NCBI GenBank assembly: GCA_023441625.1
Contig: JAEZOA010000158.1
Coordinates: forward strand, 1 to 17,456
Length of the DNA stretch: 17,456 nt
From: Bacillota bacterium
GTDB lineage: Bacteria; Bacillota; Clostridia; Acetivibrionales; DSM-1351
Direction: 5' to 3'
Positions 6,542-14,348 of this stretch are shown one piece after another (position 1 is the first letter of the stretch; the number at the start of each line of letters is the position of its first letter). Made by a program: the position numbers and the translations under genes. The notes below the pieces were generated by a model. That model ran no database searches. It was not told where the DNA came from and worked only from the letters and a program-made list of their open reading frames with translations.

Positions 6542-6931
6542 TTATTTTATTCTTTTATAAGTAGCTTTTAATTGTTTACTTCCGCCATAATAATTATATC
6601 CTTCTGAATATGTTCCATTTCCTTTAAGTCTGTACAGGAATATAAAGTTTTTATTATTCATCTCATACTCAGCATAGCCTAGATCTAATGTTGCATTCAC
6701 TCCAGTAGCCCCACATTTTATCATTTCATCTGTATAAGGAGATGAGTGCTGAATTGTTCCCGATAATGCTGCTAATATATGTTCAGGCGTTGCGTCTTTA
6801 TGAAGTGTCTTTGTGTTTGAATAAAAGTGCCAGTAATATTATATTTCATCATCATCGTATAATGTCTCACCATCAAGAAATGCTACACATGTTACAGAGT
6901 TCTTTGTCAGCTCCCATTTTAATTTAGCCAT
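6542..6931 (-). pseudogene. Small unknown gene interrupted by one in-frame TAA
   Basis: An ATG at 6929-6931 (preceded by AGGAT) opens MAKLKWELTK and continues for 30 codons to a TAA at 6839-6841. The same frame then stays open for 98 more codons to the stop at 6542-6544. Both halves have the same ordinary, non-repetitive composition, and the junction reads DDDEI-stop-YYWHFYS. This suggests a 129-residue gene with a single nonsense change (for example from AAA, CAA or GAA), not two genes. The visible downstream ATG at 6722-6724 lacks a good ribosome binding site. I recognise no family. It contains Tyr/Gly-rich stretches (GYNYYGGS) and no membrane segment. Position behind the membrane protein at 7070-7447 suggests it is part of the same accessory island. 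Alternatives are stop-codon readthrough, or two separate small proteins. Confidence 0.6.
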
Positions 6932-7069
6932 AGTATTATCCTGATGAACATCATTAGTGCTGTGCTTTCAATTTAAATTAGAAGTACATGGTTTGAAACA
7001 TTAAATAAACCGGTAAAAAAGTCAGTCATTGTATGGGCAACCGTCTACAATATTTGATAAAAGACTTTT

Positions 7070-7447
7070 CTAATCTAACGTAAAGTAAACTAATAGAGCC
7101 AGTAAAAGTGGTATAACTATAAACCCCCATCCTATTAGTATGGTCCTCTTAGATTTTGCATTTCCTTTATGTGTTATAGACAGATAAAATAATTCAACTA
7201 CGATAATTCCTAAGTACCCCATTAGAATATATCCCATATTACCAAAGTGCTTATAGTAAATACTGGTCGTTTCTTTAATCATACTTATGCTCGCCGCAAT
7301 AATTGCACCTATTGCTATTGTCAAATAGAGAACTATCAAGCCTTTTCTATCTCTATTCCAACGCTTTACAACAGTGTATAAAAGGATACTACTAACAATT
7401 AAGCATAATCCTAAATAACTCGGTATCGATAAAAATCCAAAACTCAT
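7070..7447 (-). CDS. Four-helix membrane protein, candidate immunity protein
   Basis: The 125-residue protein has four predicted membrane helices at about 9-27, 37-56, 70-90 and 102-122, with basic loops (KRWNRDRK at 28-35, HKGNAKSKR at 93-101). ATG at 7445-7447 follows AAAGGA at a slightly long spacing. I do not recognise a named family. It begins 19 nt after the stop (7467-7469) of a broken gene whose last 60 residues are Gly/Val/Ala-rich and membrane-seeking. A small multi-helix membrane protein directly behind a toxin C-terminus is the usual arrangement of immunity genes in polymorphic and LXG toxin loci. The immunity role is an inference from position and topology. It is the only gene of the island that still looks intact. 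Confidence 0.7.
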   Translation of the reverse strand: MSFGFLSIPSYLGLCLIVSSILLYTVVKRWNRDRKGLIVLYLTIAIGAIIAASISMIKETTSIYYKHFGNMGYILMGYLGIIVVELFYLSITHKGNAKSKRTILIGWGFIVIPLLLALLVYFTLD

Positions 7448-7466
7448 TTTGACTAGTCCTTTTCTC

Positions 7467-8205
7467 TTATTTCTTACCTATACATTCATCTTTTATCCAG
7501 TCTGCTGCGAGACCAACCAAAACACTTATACCTACAACAATTGCCACACCTACTGGTGCACCAATCCCAGTAGTTATGAATCCAGCTCCAACCGTTAATC
7601 CAGCAGCAACTGTTGTTACAGTAACTGCTTTTCCAGCAACATCTCCAGCAGATATACCCTGGAATAATTTTCAAAAGATAACGCTCCTAATCAAAATCAA
7701 TACTATTCTGTATTATTTTTGCATCTGCTTGTATTTCTGGAAGTTATAATTGTTCTTGTCCCCATTTTTTTAATTGAAATATCATCACTATCTGAATCTT
7801 TACCACCTTGGGACAGCATCTATTACTGCTCCAATCCCTGTATTAAATTGAGCATTTCAATCTGAGTACACTTTTACAGTATTGTGTTGAATTAACATCA
7901 AGCTTATTTGCTCCGGATAAAATATCTTGAGCTATGTCTGCCCCGGTACTGATGCCCTTTACCGATGTATAGAATTTCTTTGCCTGCGACACTATCGTAA
8001 CAGCACCCTTACCCAAATTATATACTCCCGATGCTATACTTACAACCGTATATGCGTTACTGCTCGCTTCTTCTCCCAATACTGCCTAAAACCTTTCTTT
8101 ACAGGTTAAAAACCTTTTCTTCTACCGATTGGCTTGCTACAGAAGAACCATATCTGTATCAGCAAAGTTGGCTGGTATCAAAGTATTGAAATTTTTAAGA
8201 ACACA
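7467..8205 (-). pseudogene. Degraded 3' remnant of a Gly-rich toxin-like gene (possibly LXG/polymorphic toxin)
   Basis: Successive minus-strand fragments in different frames join into one protein-like string. About 8205-8140 reads NTLIPANFADTDM. About 8140-8105 reads VASQSVEEKVFNL. 7862-8079 reads AYTVVSIASGVYNLGKG and then a Lys/Ser/Gly-rich helix region. About 7690-7770 reads LPEIQADAKIIQNSIDFD. Finally 7467-7660 reads GISAGDVAGKAV, VGAGFITTGIGAPVGVAIVV and ends LAADWIKDECIGKK. At least four frameshifts or stops separate them. The last fragment is a Gly-zipper, membrane-inserting tail of the kind seen at the end of secreted pore-forming toxins. The 5' part (secretion domain) is missing, because a different small gene lies immediately upstream. 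Family assignment is from pattern and context only. A Cys/Trp-rich open frame at 7486-7674 is just an alternative frame of the tail. Confidence 0.55.
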
Positions 8206-8223
8206 ATAATACCAAAACACCGC

Positions 8224-8248
8224 AGAATTACCTCAAATCAGTAATTCT
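8224..8248 (-). terminator. Hairpin between the small broken gene and the toxin remnant
   Basis: AGAATTAC (8224-8231) pairs perfectly with GTAATTCT (8241-8248) around a 9-nt loop. On the minus strand it lies about 60 nt after the stop at 8307 and is followed by CTGCGGTGTTTTGG, only weakly U-rich. It may be an attenuator or a weak terminator. Confidence 0.4.
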
Positions 8249-8306
8249 CCGGAAATTTTTACATGCTGTCTTTTTGATTATTGATTGAAGAAGGAGCAAT
8301 TCAAAA

Positions 8307-8659
8307 TCACTCCACTGTAGTTAGTGTTTTTCCTATCAAATCTTTTTCACTATAATCTCCAGTATCCAATTGAATATCAAGAGCACTTCCGGAACCATTG
8401 CTTAACTTTATCAAAGCAAACCCTTTGACAGTATAAGTTTCATTATGATTATCATTATTCAATTTTTTTGATAAATTGAATAGTTTATCGTTAATAGTTG
8501 TATCTTTTATATTATTAGATATTATGGTTGCTATTAATAAATAGAATATTGAAGGATTATCATTGGTAAGTATTCTGTCAACAAACTTCTCTCATCAATA
8601 TAATTTTGAGGGATAAAATCTTCAATGCTGATAGGTAAAAGAGTCATTTGATTTTGCAT
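8307..8659 (-). pseudogene. Small unknown gene broken by a GA duplication
   Basis: An ATG at 8657-8659 opens MQNQMTLLPISIEDFIPQNY. At about 8588-8594 the sequence GAGAGAAG shifts the frame. Deleting one GA gives IDEKFVDRIL and restores a frame that stays open to TGA at 8307-8309, for about 117 residues in all. The second part contains IFYLLIATIISN (one hydrophobic helix), a polar helix, then a beta-rich end (YTVKGFALIKL, LDIQLDTGDY). No good ribosome binding site precedes the ATG. I recognise no family. The opening faintly recalls some transposase N-termini, but the rest does not, so I do not call it one. It precedes the toxin-like remnant in the same direction, where LXG loci often carry small accessory genes. 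Either a true pseudogene or a sequencing slip. Confidence 0.5.
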
Positions 8660-8690
8660 GTAGGGATTAAAAACAGTTTTTATTCATATT

Positions 8691-8719
8691 CCCACATAGA
8701 ATCCAAAATTCTACGTAGG
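8691..8719 (-). other. 12-bp hairpin folding fully only in minus-strand RNA
   Basis: Arms 8691-8702 and 8708-8719 surround a 5-nt loop. In minus-strand RNA all 12 positions pair, two of them as G-U wobbles. In plus-strand RNA those two would be A-C mismatches. No U-run follows, so it is not a classical terminator. It lies between the stop of the 8786-13090 gene and the first gene of the decaying island. Confidence 0.5.
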
Positions 8720-8731
8720 ATTATTCGTTTA

Positions 8732-8759
8732 GATAGGGGCTTTTGTTACAGCCCCTATC
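8732..8759 (-). terminator. Perfect 10-bp hairpin behind the activase/dehydratase-like gene
   Basis: GATAGGGGCT (8732-8741) and AGCCCCTATC (8750-8759) pair perfectly around an 8-nt loop, 26 nt beyond the stop codon at 8786. The stem is GC-rich as in terminators, but neither strand has a U-run after it. It may act as an mRNA 3'-end stabiliser or a factor-dependent terminator. Confidence 0.55.
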
Positions 8760-8785
8760 ATTCTAGATTGAATTTATATTCCTGT

Positions 8786-11700
8786 TTAAAGCATACTTGC
8801 AACATCCTTAATATGCTTTGTTGTATGAATAGTTGATTTTTCTTTACGCTGTTTGAGCTCATTAATATTCTCAAAAGCTGTAGAAATCATTAGCTTTATT
8901 CTGTTAAGCTGATTTACTTCACTAGCACCTGGGTCATAGTCTATTGCTACTATATTAGTTCCAGGGTAAACTTTTTTAAGCTCCTTCATCATACCCTTTC
9001 CAGTTACATGATTTGGCAAGCATGCAAAAGGCTGCATACAAATGATGTTTTTCACACCACTGTTTATAAGCTCAATCATTTCACCAGTTAAAAACCAGCC
9101 TTCACCCGTTTGATTTCCCAAGGATAGAACCGATGCAGCTCCCTGAGCCAATTCCTCAATTGTTTCTGGTCCATGGAACCTATTACTCTTATTTAATGCC
9201 TTAACATAAGAGTGCATATAGAATTCAATAGCTTTTATAGCTGCGCCACCAAGAATTTGTGATTTCTTACTTCCTGATAGATACTTATATTTAAAATCCT
9301 GATTGTAAGCGCAATATAATATGAATCCTGTGAGACTAGGCATTACTGCCTCTCCACCTTCAGCTTCTACAATATCAACTACATTATTATTTGCTGTAGG
9401 ATGGAACTTAACAAGTATCTCTCCAACTAAACCAACCTTTGGCTTAACCTGATCAGTTATTTCAAATTCATCAAATTCCTTAATAATATTGCGGATATTC
9501 TTTTTAAATTCGCTCCTATTAGCAGATTTAAGTGAATTAATACATACCTTAACCCATTTTTCATACAATGCATTTGCGCTGCCTTTAACCTTTTCATATG
9601 GTCTGACTTTATATAGTACATTCATAAATAAGTCTCCATATAATAACGCCATCATGGCTTTATTAAGCAACCCAAGGGAAATTTTAAAGCCTGGATTTTT
9701 TTCCATACCACTTGCATTTAAAGATAAAACAGGAACTCTTTCTAAGCCTGCATCCTTCAAAGCCTTCCTCAAGAACCCTATATAGTTTGTAGCTCTACAG
9801 CCTCCACCAGTTTGAGATATCAAGACTGATGTATTGTCCAAATCATATTCCCCTGACAGTAAGGCCTCCATTAGCTGTCCAATAGCAATTATTGCTGGAT
9901 AACAAGCATCATTATTTACATACTTCAGCCCTACATCAGCAGCCTTATTATCATTTGATGGAAGAACTACTAAATTGTATCCAGATAGTCTAAAGGCCTC
10001 TTCTAAAAACTGAAAATGAATAGGAGACATCTGAGGAGCCAAAATAGTATGATTTTTTCTCATTTCCTTTGTAAAGGCTATTCTTTTATATTTTGTATCT
10101 ACTTTCTTAAGTTTGAAGCCACTTTTCTCTCTCTCAGCCATAGTTGCTTTTAGAGAACGAAGTCTAATTCTTGCTGCTCCAAGGTTGTTTCCTTCATCAA
10201 TTTTCAAAGTAGTATAAATTTTTGAATTTCCATTTAATATCTCCTGAACCTGGTCAGTTGTCACCGCATCTAGCCCACAGCCAAAGGAATTGAGTTGTAC
10301 AAGTTCAAGATTCTTCTGCGTTGCAACAAAGCTTGCTGCCGCATAAAGTCTTGAATGGTAAGCCCACTGGTCAACTACCCTAAGTGGCCTTTCAATATTT
10401 CCAAGCTGAGAAACGGAATCTTCAGTTAATACAGCCATTCCAAGTGAAGTAATCATTTCTGGTATTCCATGATTTATCTGAGGATCTATGTGATAAGGTC
10501 TTCCTGCAAGCACTATACCTTTAATTCCTCTTTCTTGTATTAATTTAAGCGTATCCTCTCCAGCCTTTTGAATATCCTTTTTAAAGGTTTCCTGCTCCAG
10601 ATATGCCTTATTTACACTTCTCTTAATTTCGTTTTCGTCAATATTAAAAGCTTTCAATTCTACAAATAATCTCTGGGCAAGCTTCTTTTCATTATCAAAA
10701 GGTAAGAACGGTTTCATAAACAAAATATTCTCTTCTTTTAATATGTCCATATTGTTTTTTATAACCTCAGGATAAGAAACTACTATAGGACAATTAAAAT
10801 GATTATCCGCATCCTGCTGTTCTAGCTTCTCATGGGTAATACTAGGGTAAAAAATAAACTTCACCCCTTTTTTTATGAGGTTCGCAATATGTCCATGCAC
10901 AAGCTTTCCTGGATAACATACAGATTCTGAAGGTATGGTTTCTATGCCCTCTTCATACAGCTTATTAGATGACACATCCGACAGTTCAACTCTAAAGCCA
11001 AGCTCAGTAAAAAGCGTAAACCAGAAGGGATAATTCTCATACATATTCAGAACTCTTGGAATACCTACAGTTCCCCTCTTTGCATCTGCTTTAGAAAGGG
11101 GGTTATATTTAAATATTCTCTGATATTTATATTTGAAGAGGTTAGGTAAAAGATTCTGCTCCTTGCCTTTTCCCGCACCTTTTTCACATCTATTTCCAGA
11201 TATGAATTTTTCACCATTTCCAAACTTATTAATAGTTAATAAACAGTTATTTGAGCACAATCCACATCTTGAAACCTTTGTATCAATATTAAAGTCCATT
11301 AACTCATTTTGATTTAGTAAATTTGTAATTGTACCTGCCTCGTAACGTTCTCTTGCAATAAGAGCTGCCCCAAAGGCTCCCATTATACCTGCAATATCAG
11401 GTCTCACAGCTTCTCTTTCTGATAGCAATTCAAAGCTTCTGAGAACTGCATCGTTATAGAAAGTACCACCCTGAACTACTATTTTTTCTCCCATTTCTTT
11501 TGGGCTCTTAACTTTAATTACCTTAAATAAAGCATTTTTAATTACAGAATAGGATAAACCTGCTGAGATATCTCCTACAGTAGCCCCTTCCTTTTGAGAT
11601 TGCTTAACTCTTGAGTTCATAAAAACAGTACATCTTGAGCCAAGGTCAACAGGTTTTTTAGAGGATATAGCTTCCACTGCAAAGTCCTCAATACTCATAT

Positions 11701-13090
11701 CCAAAGAGCTTGCAAAGGTATCCAAAAATGAGCCACAACCTGAAGAACATGCCTCGTTTAAAAGTATGCTCTCAATATTTCCATCCTTTATCTTCAGGCA
11801 CTTCATATCCTGTCCGCCTATATCCAATATAAAATCCACTCCAGGACAGAAAAAATCTGCTGCTTTGTAATGAGCTATTGTTTCTATTTCACCAATATCC
11901 ACATTTAGCGCTGACTTTAGCAAACCTTCTCCATAACCAGTAACAGTAGAATTAACTATTTTCGCCTTACTCGGTAATATGCTATATAGCTCTTTAAGAA
12001 CCTTTATAGTTGAATTTAGAGGACTTCCTTCGTTACTACCATAGTAAGAATACAGAATTGCTCCTTCGTTATCTATAAGCGCCGCTTTTGTAGTGGTAGA
12101 ACCAGCATCTATCCCCAAAAAACAATCACCTTGGTATGTCGAAATTTCCTTCCTTTTAACTGCACTTGCTTTATGCCTCTTTTTAAAAGCTTGATATTCT
12201 TCATCATTTGCAAAAAGTGGCTCTAGCCTATTTGTTTCGCTTGAATCTACTTCTCCTAGTTTTTCAATATTACTCAGTAATACTTTAAAGGATACAGGTT
12301 CCTCATTAATAGATGACAATGCTGCGCCAATAGCTACAAATATCTGTGAATGTTCAGGGAATATTATCTGATCCTCTTTAAGATTTAACGTTTCGATAAA
12401 CCTGTTCCTAAGCTCTGATAGGAAGAATAATGGCCCTCCAAGGAAAGCGACATTACCTCTAATTGGTCTTCCACATGCTAACCCACTAATTGTTTGTATC
12501 ACGACAGCCTGAAGTACAGATATAGCTATATCTTCTTTAGCTGCCCCTTCATTTAATAGTGGCTGGACATCCGTTTTAGCGAAAACTCCACACCTTGCTG
12601 CAATCGGATAAATAGTTTTATATTTCTTTGCTAATTTATTTAATCCGTCAGTATCTACTCTAAGTAGTGTAGCCATTTGGTCAATAAAAGAACCTGTTCC
12701 ACCTGCGCAGGTTCCATTCATTCTCTGCTCAACACCACCATTGAAATAGGTAATTTTAGCATCTTCGCCTCCTAATTCAATTGCCACATCAGTTTGAGGA
12801 TAAAAGGTCTTTATTGCCTTTGTAGCCGCAATAACCTCCTGTGTAAAGGGAACTCCTATACCATTTGCAAGACTGATTCCACCAGAACCAGTAACCATAA
12901 TGGTCAGCTCTGCATCTTCAACTAGATTATATGCATCAAGAAGCAAATCATTAAGTTTATTCTTTATATCTGAATAATGTCTTTCGTATTTACTATATAT
13001 CAACTCATTTTCATTATTTAGAATAACTACCTTGACAGTAGTTGAACCTATATCAATTCCAACATGAAATAAATCCTTGTTAACTCCCAC
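8786..13090 (-). CDS. Fused acyl-CoA dehydratase activase / 2-hydroxyacyl-CoA dehydratase-like protein (BadF-BcrA ATPase x2, DUF2229, HgdB-like)
   Basis: This 1434-residue protein starts at GTG 13088-13090 behind a perfect AAGGAGG (13099-13105). Two ASKHA ATPase domains come first. Domain 1 (about 8-262) has GIDIGSTTVK (11-20), GTCAGGTGSF (126-135) and ARCGVF (165-170). Domain 2 (about 323-582) has GIDAGSTTTK (326-335), EACSSGCGSF (446-455) and SRCTVF (485-490). These Cys pairs match the residues that hold the bridging [4Fe-4S] cluster in HgdC-type activators. A likely Fe-S motif follows (C609, C612, C616, C635). The DUF2229 region (about 675-900) contains SESVCYPGK (721-729). The rest resembles dehydratase-type proteins, with SFGCGLDAV (935-943), GGGCRATNY (1095-1103) and CMQPFACLPN (1351-1360). 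Family knowledge: activators use ATP to push low-potential electrons onto dehydratase clusters. This all-in-one form is common in Clostridia but its substrate is not established. Divergent from tetR. Confidence 0.9.
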   Translation of the reverse strand: MGVNKDLFHVGIDIGSTTVKVVILNNENELIYSKYERHYSDIKNKLNDLLLDAYNLVEDAELTIMVTGSGGISLANGIGVPFTQEVIAATKAIKTFYPQTDVAIELGGEDAKITYFNGGVEQRMNGTCAGGTGSFIDQMATLLRVDTDGLNKLAKKYKTIYPIAARCGVFAKTDVQPLLNEGAAKEDIAISVLQAVVIQTISGLACGRPIRGNVAFLGGPLFFLSELRNRFIETLNLKEDQIIFPEHSQIFVAIGAALSSINEEPVSFKVLLSNIEKLGEVDSSETNRLEPLFANDEEYQAFKKRHKASAVKRKEISTYQGDCFLGIDAGSTTTKAALIDNEGAILYSYYGSNEGSPLNSTIKVLKELYSILPSKAKIVNSTVTGYGEGLLKSALNVDIGEIETIAHYKAADFFCPGVDFILDIGGQDMKCLKIKDGNIESILLNEACSSGCGSFLDTFASSLDMSIEDFAVEAISSKKPVDLGSRCTVFMNSRVKQSQKEGATVGDISAGLSYSVIKNALFKVIKVKSPKEMGEKIVVQGGTFYNDAVLRSFELLSEREAVRPDIAGIMGAFGAALIARERYEAGTITNLLNQNELMDFNIDTKVSRCGLCSNNCLLTINKFGNGEKFISGNRCEKGAGKGKEQNLLPNLFKYKYQRIFKYNPLSKADAKRGTVGIPRVLNMYENYPFWFTLFTELGFRVELSDVSSNKLYEEGIETIPSESVCYPGKLVHGHIANLIKKGVKFIFYPSITHEKLEQQDADNHFNCPIVVSYPEVIKNNMDILKEENILFMKPFLPFDNEKKLAQRLFVELKAFNIDENEIKRSVNKAYLEQETFKKDIQKAGEDTLKLIQERGIKGIVLAGRPYHIDPQINHGIPEMITSLGMAVLTEDSVSQLGNIERPLRVVDQWAYHSRLYAAASFVATQKNLELVQLNSFGCGLDAVTTDQVQEILNGNSKIYTTLKIDEGNNLGAARIRLRSLKATMAEREKSGFKLKKVDTKYKRIAFTKEMRKNHTILAPQMSPIHFQFLEEAFRLSGYNLVVLPSNDNKAADVGLKYVNNDACYPAIIAIGQLMEALLSGEYDLDNTSVLISQTGGGCRATNYIGFLRKALKDAGLERVPVLSLNASGMEKNPGFKISLGLLNKAMMALLYGDLFMNVLYKVRPYEKVKGSANALYEKWVKVCINSLKSANRSEFKKNIRNIIKEFDEFEITDQVKPKVGLVGEILVKFHPTANNNVVDIVEAEGGEAVMPSLTGFILYCAYNQDFKYKYLSGSKKSQILGGAAIKAIEFYMHSYVKALNKSNRFHGPETIEELAQGAASVLSLGNQTGEGWFLTGEMIELINSGVKNIICMQPFACLPNHVTGKGMMKELKKVYPGTNIVAIDYDPGASEVNQLNRIKLMISTAFENINELKQRKEKSTIHTTKHIKDVASML

Positions 13091-13237
13091 AATAATTGCC
13101 TCCTTAGCTTATTATATACAAAATAAAGTAAAAAGTTCATTTGTAGATTCCTATATACGTTATATCTCTATCTATCTCTACCAAAACTTGGACAATATAT
13201 TTACACAACATATTGTTGATTAATAATCTCTATGTAT

Positions 13238-13265
13238 ATTATAATATATATATGCATCTATTCAA
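13238..13265 (-). promoter_or_regulatory. Promoter of the activase/dehydratase-like gene
   Basis: On the minus strand TTGAAT (13260-13265) and a perfect TATAAT (13238-13243) are 16 nt apart. The start would fall near 13230, giving a leader of about 140 nt. The -35 lies inside the TCTATTCAATAGA palindrome, so a protein bound there would block polymerase. Confidence 0.55.
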
Positions 13266-13293
13266 TAGACAATTAATGTTAATCATGTCTATT
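13257..13293. promoter_or_regulatory. Nested dyad, candidate TetR operator
   Basis: A perfect 13-bp palindrome TCTATTCAATAGA (13257-13269) overlaps a wider inverted repeat AATAGACA/TGTCTATT (13264-13271 with 13286-13293). The centre of that repeat is itself the near-palindrome ATTAATGTTAAT (13272-13283). It sits between the divergent giant gene and tetR, over the -35 of the former and about 65 bp ahead of the tetR ATG. The size and location fit a TetR-family operator. A weaker CAACA/TGTTG repeat (13207-13219) lies downstream of the giant gene's -10. Confidence 0.55.
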
Positions 13294-13359
13294 ATTGAAC
13301 ATAGTTTATTGTTTTGTCCATTATCTTTAAATGTATGATTTGGAAACGGAGATACAAGT

Positions 13360-13965
13360 ATGGTAAAAGCATCAAATGATAAAAGATCATTACGTACAAT
13401 AAAGTTGATAAAAAATGCTTTATCTGAGCTAATTGAGGAAAAAGGCTTTAATGACATATCAATTACCGATATAACAAAGAGAGCTGATATAAATAGAGGT
13501 ACCTTTTACTTACATTATACTGATAAATATGATTTATTAGAAAAAATAGAAAATGAAGTAATACAGGAGCTTTCGTGTAATTGTGAAACAATTAGAGATA
13601 TTCAAAGCGTAGCTTCTGTAAGTGAACCCATGCCTTTTATAATTAAAATCTTCGAACATCTCAAAGAAAATGCTGTTTTTATGAGAACTATTTTAGGACC
13701 TAAAGGTGATCCTATATTTCAGCAGAAGCTTAAAAAGCTTATACAATCGTGTTTATTTGAAGATAATAAAATCTTAAATAAAGACAACATGTTAGTTCCA
13801 GAATCATATTTCATTGCTTATGTGCTCTCTGCTCATTTGGGAGTAATTCAACAATGGCTGGAAAGTGGAATGGACAAATCTCCAGAGGAAATGGCATTAA
13901 TTCTGTCAAACATGTTTTTGCTTGGTCCATATAAGTCAGCTGGGTTTACAGGTGACCTTATTTGA
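13360..13965 (+). CDS. TetR/AcrR family transcriptional regulator
   Basis: The 201-residue protein has an N-terminal TetR helix-turn-helix: RTIKLIKNALSELIEEKGF (12-30), then ISITDITKRADINRGTFYLH (33-52) and a Tyr/Asp helix. The C-terminal ligand domain contains MRTILGPKGDPIFQQKL and ends with a Pro-Tyr-Lys segment. It resembles the DhaS-like TetR_C group in which short C-termini bind small effectors or partner proteins. ATG at 13360 follows GGAG (13348-13351). It is transcribed away from the activase/dehydratase-like gene, with a nested palindrome in the gap. It therefore probably represses that gene and perhaps itself, responding to an acyl-CoA or hydroxy-acid-related signal (inference). No membrane segments; expected to act as a cytoplasmic dimer. 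Confidence 0.9.
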   Translation: MVKASNDKRSLRTIKLIKNALSELIEEKGFNDISITDITKRADINRGTFYLHYTDKYDLLEKIENEVIQELSCNCETIRDIQSVASVSEPMPFIIKIFEHLKENAVFMRTILGPKGDPIFQQKLKKLIQSCLFEDNKILNKDNMLVPESYFIAYVLSAHLGVIQQWLESGMDKSPEEMALILSNMFLLGPYKSAGFTGDLI

Positions 13966-13976
13966 AAGTCAGTAAA

Positions 13977-14000
13977 AAAGCACTAACTATTTTGTGCTTT
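13977..14000. terminator. Short hairpin after tetR
   Basis: AAAGCAC (13977-13983) and GTGCTTT (13994-14000) form a 7-bp stem with a 10-nt loop, 12 nt after the tetR stop. On the plus strand only UUU follows before an A-run. On the minus strand it is followed by six U. It may serve both directions weakly. Confidence 0.45.
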
Positions 14001-14116
14001 AAAAAGGAATATGTCTAAGTGGTTATTTTTTCTAGAATGTTTTTACTATTAATTACGCATATATATACTAGACTTTAATTTTCTAGTTAAATTGGAATTA
14101 TGAAAGGACTGATATA

Positions 14117-14320
14117 ATGCAGAATCGTAAAAAACAAGATAGTATTTCTGTCAACATAATAGGTGAAAATGAAATTAAATCTCAGAAGCCTGCTGGTAAT
14201 GCAGGCAAAGACCCCTTTTGCGTTTATGACCATAAAAGACATGGTGTTGGATCACAAATTATTAATGATGATGGTACAAAATCAGTATGTACAGAAGATG
14301 GGTCTTGGAAAAATGCTTGA
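14117..14320 (+). CDS. Small DUF1496-like protein with two Cys
   Basis: This 67-residue protein is preceded by AAAGGA (14102-14107). The N-terminal half is basic and polar and probably disordered. The C-terminal half has a spaced pattern, DPFCVYDHKRHGVGS then DDGTKSVC and EDGSWKNA. Its CxYxxxxHxxGS...DG...C...GxW outline recalls DUF1496 proteins, a small family of unknown function. No signal peptide is evident, so the two Cys (positions about 35 and 57) could bind metal or form a disulfide only if exported. It is a single gene with its own 3' hairpin (14349-14386). Annotation rests on pattern recall; a database search could overturn it. Confidence 0.6.
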   Translation: MQNRKKQDSISVNIIGENEIKSQKPAGNAGKDPFCVYDHKRHGVGSQIINDDGTKSVCTEDGSWKNA

Positions 14321-14348
14321 TTAAGAACTTATAATTTAATGAAGATTA

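Noticed and set aside
7486..7674. Cys/Trp-rich 62-residue open frame that looks like a cysteine-rich peptide.
   Set aside because: It is the alternative frame of the Gly-rich toxin-like tail (GGA/GCT codons read as Trp/Cys), and has no proper ribosome binding site.
8307..8659. Transposase N-terminal fragment (IS1182-like opening).
   Set aside because: Only a few residues of the opening are reminiscent; the rest of the repaired protein does not resemble a transposase, and no terminal repeats flank it.
8732..8759. Solo IS terminal repeat, because GGGGCTGTAACA resembles the GGGGCTGTTGCA tip of the foldback at 3497.
   Set aside because: The similarity is short, and the structure is a compact perfect hairpin right behind a stop codon, which fits a 3'-end element better.
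13239..13457. 72-residue minus-strand open frame overlapping the tetR start.
   Set aside because: It is antisense to the tetR N-terminus and runs through the promoter and operator region, with no domain-like features.
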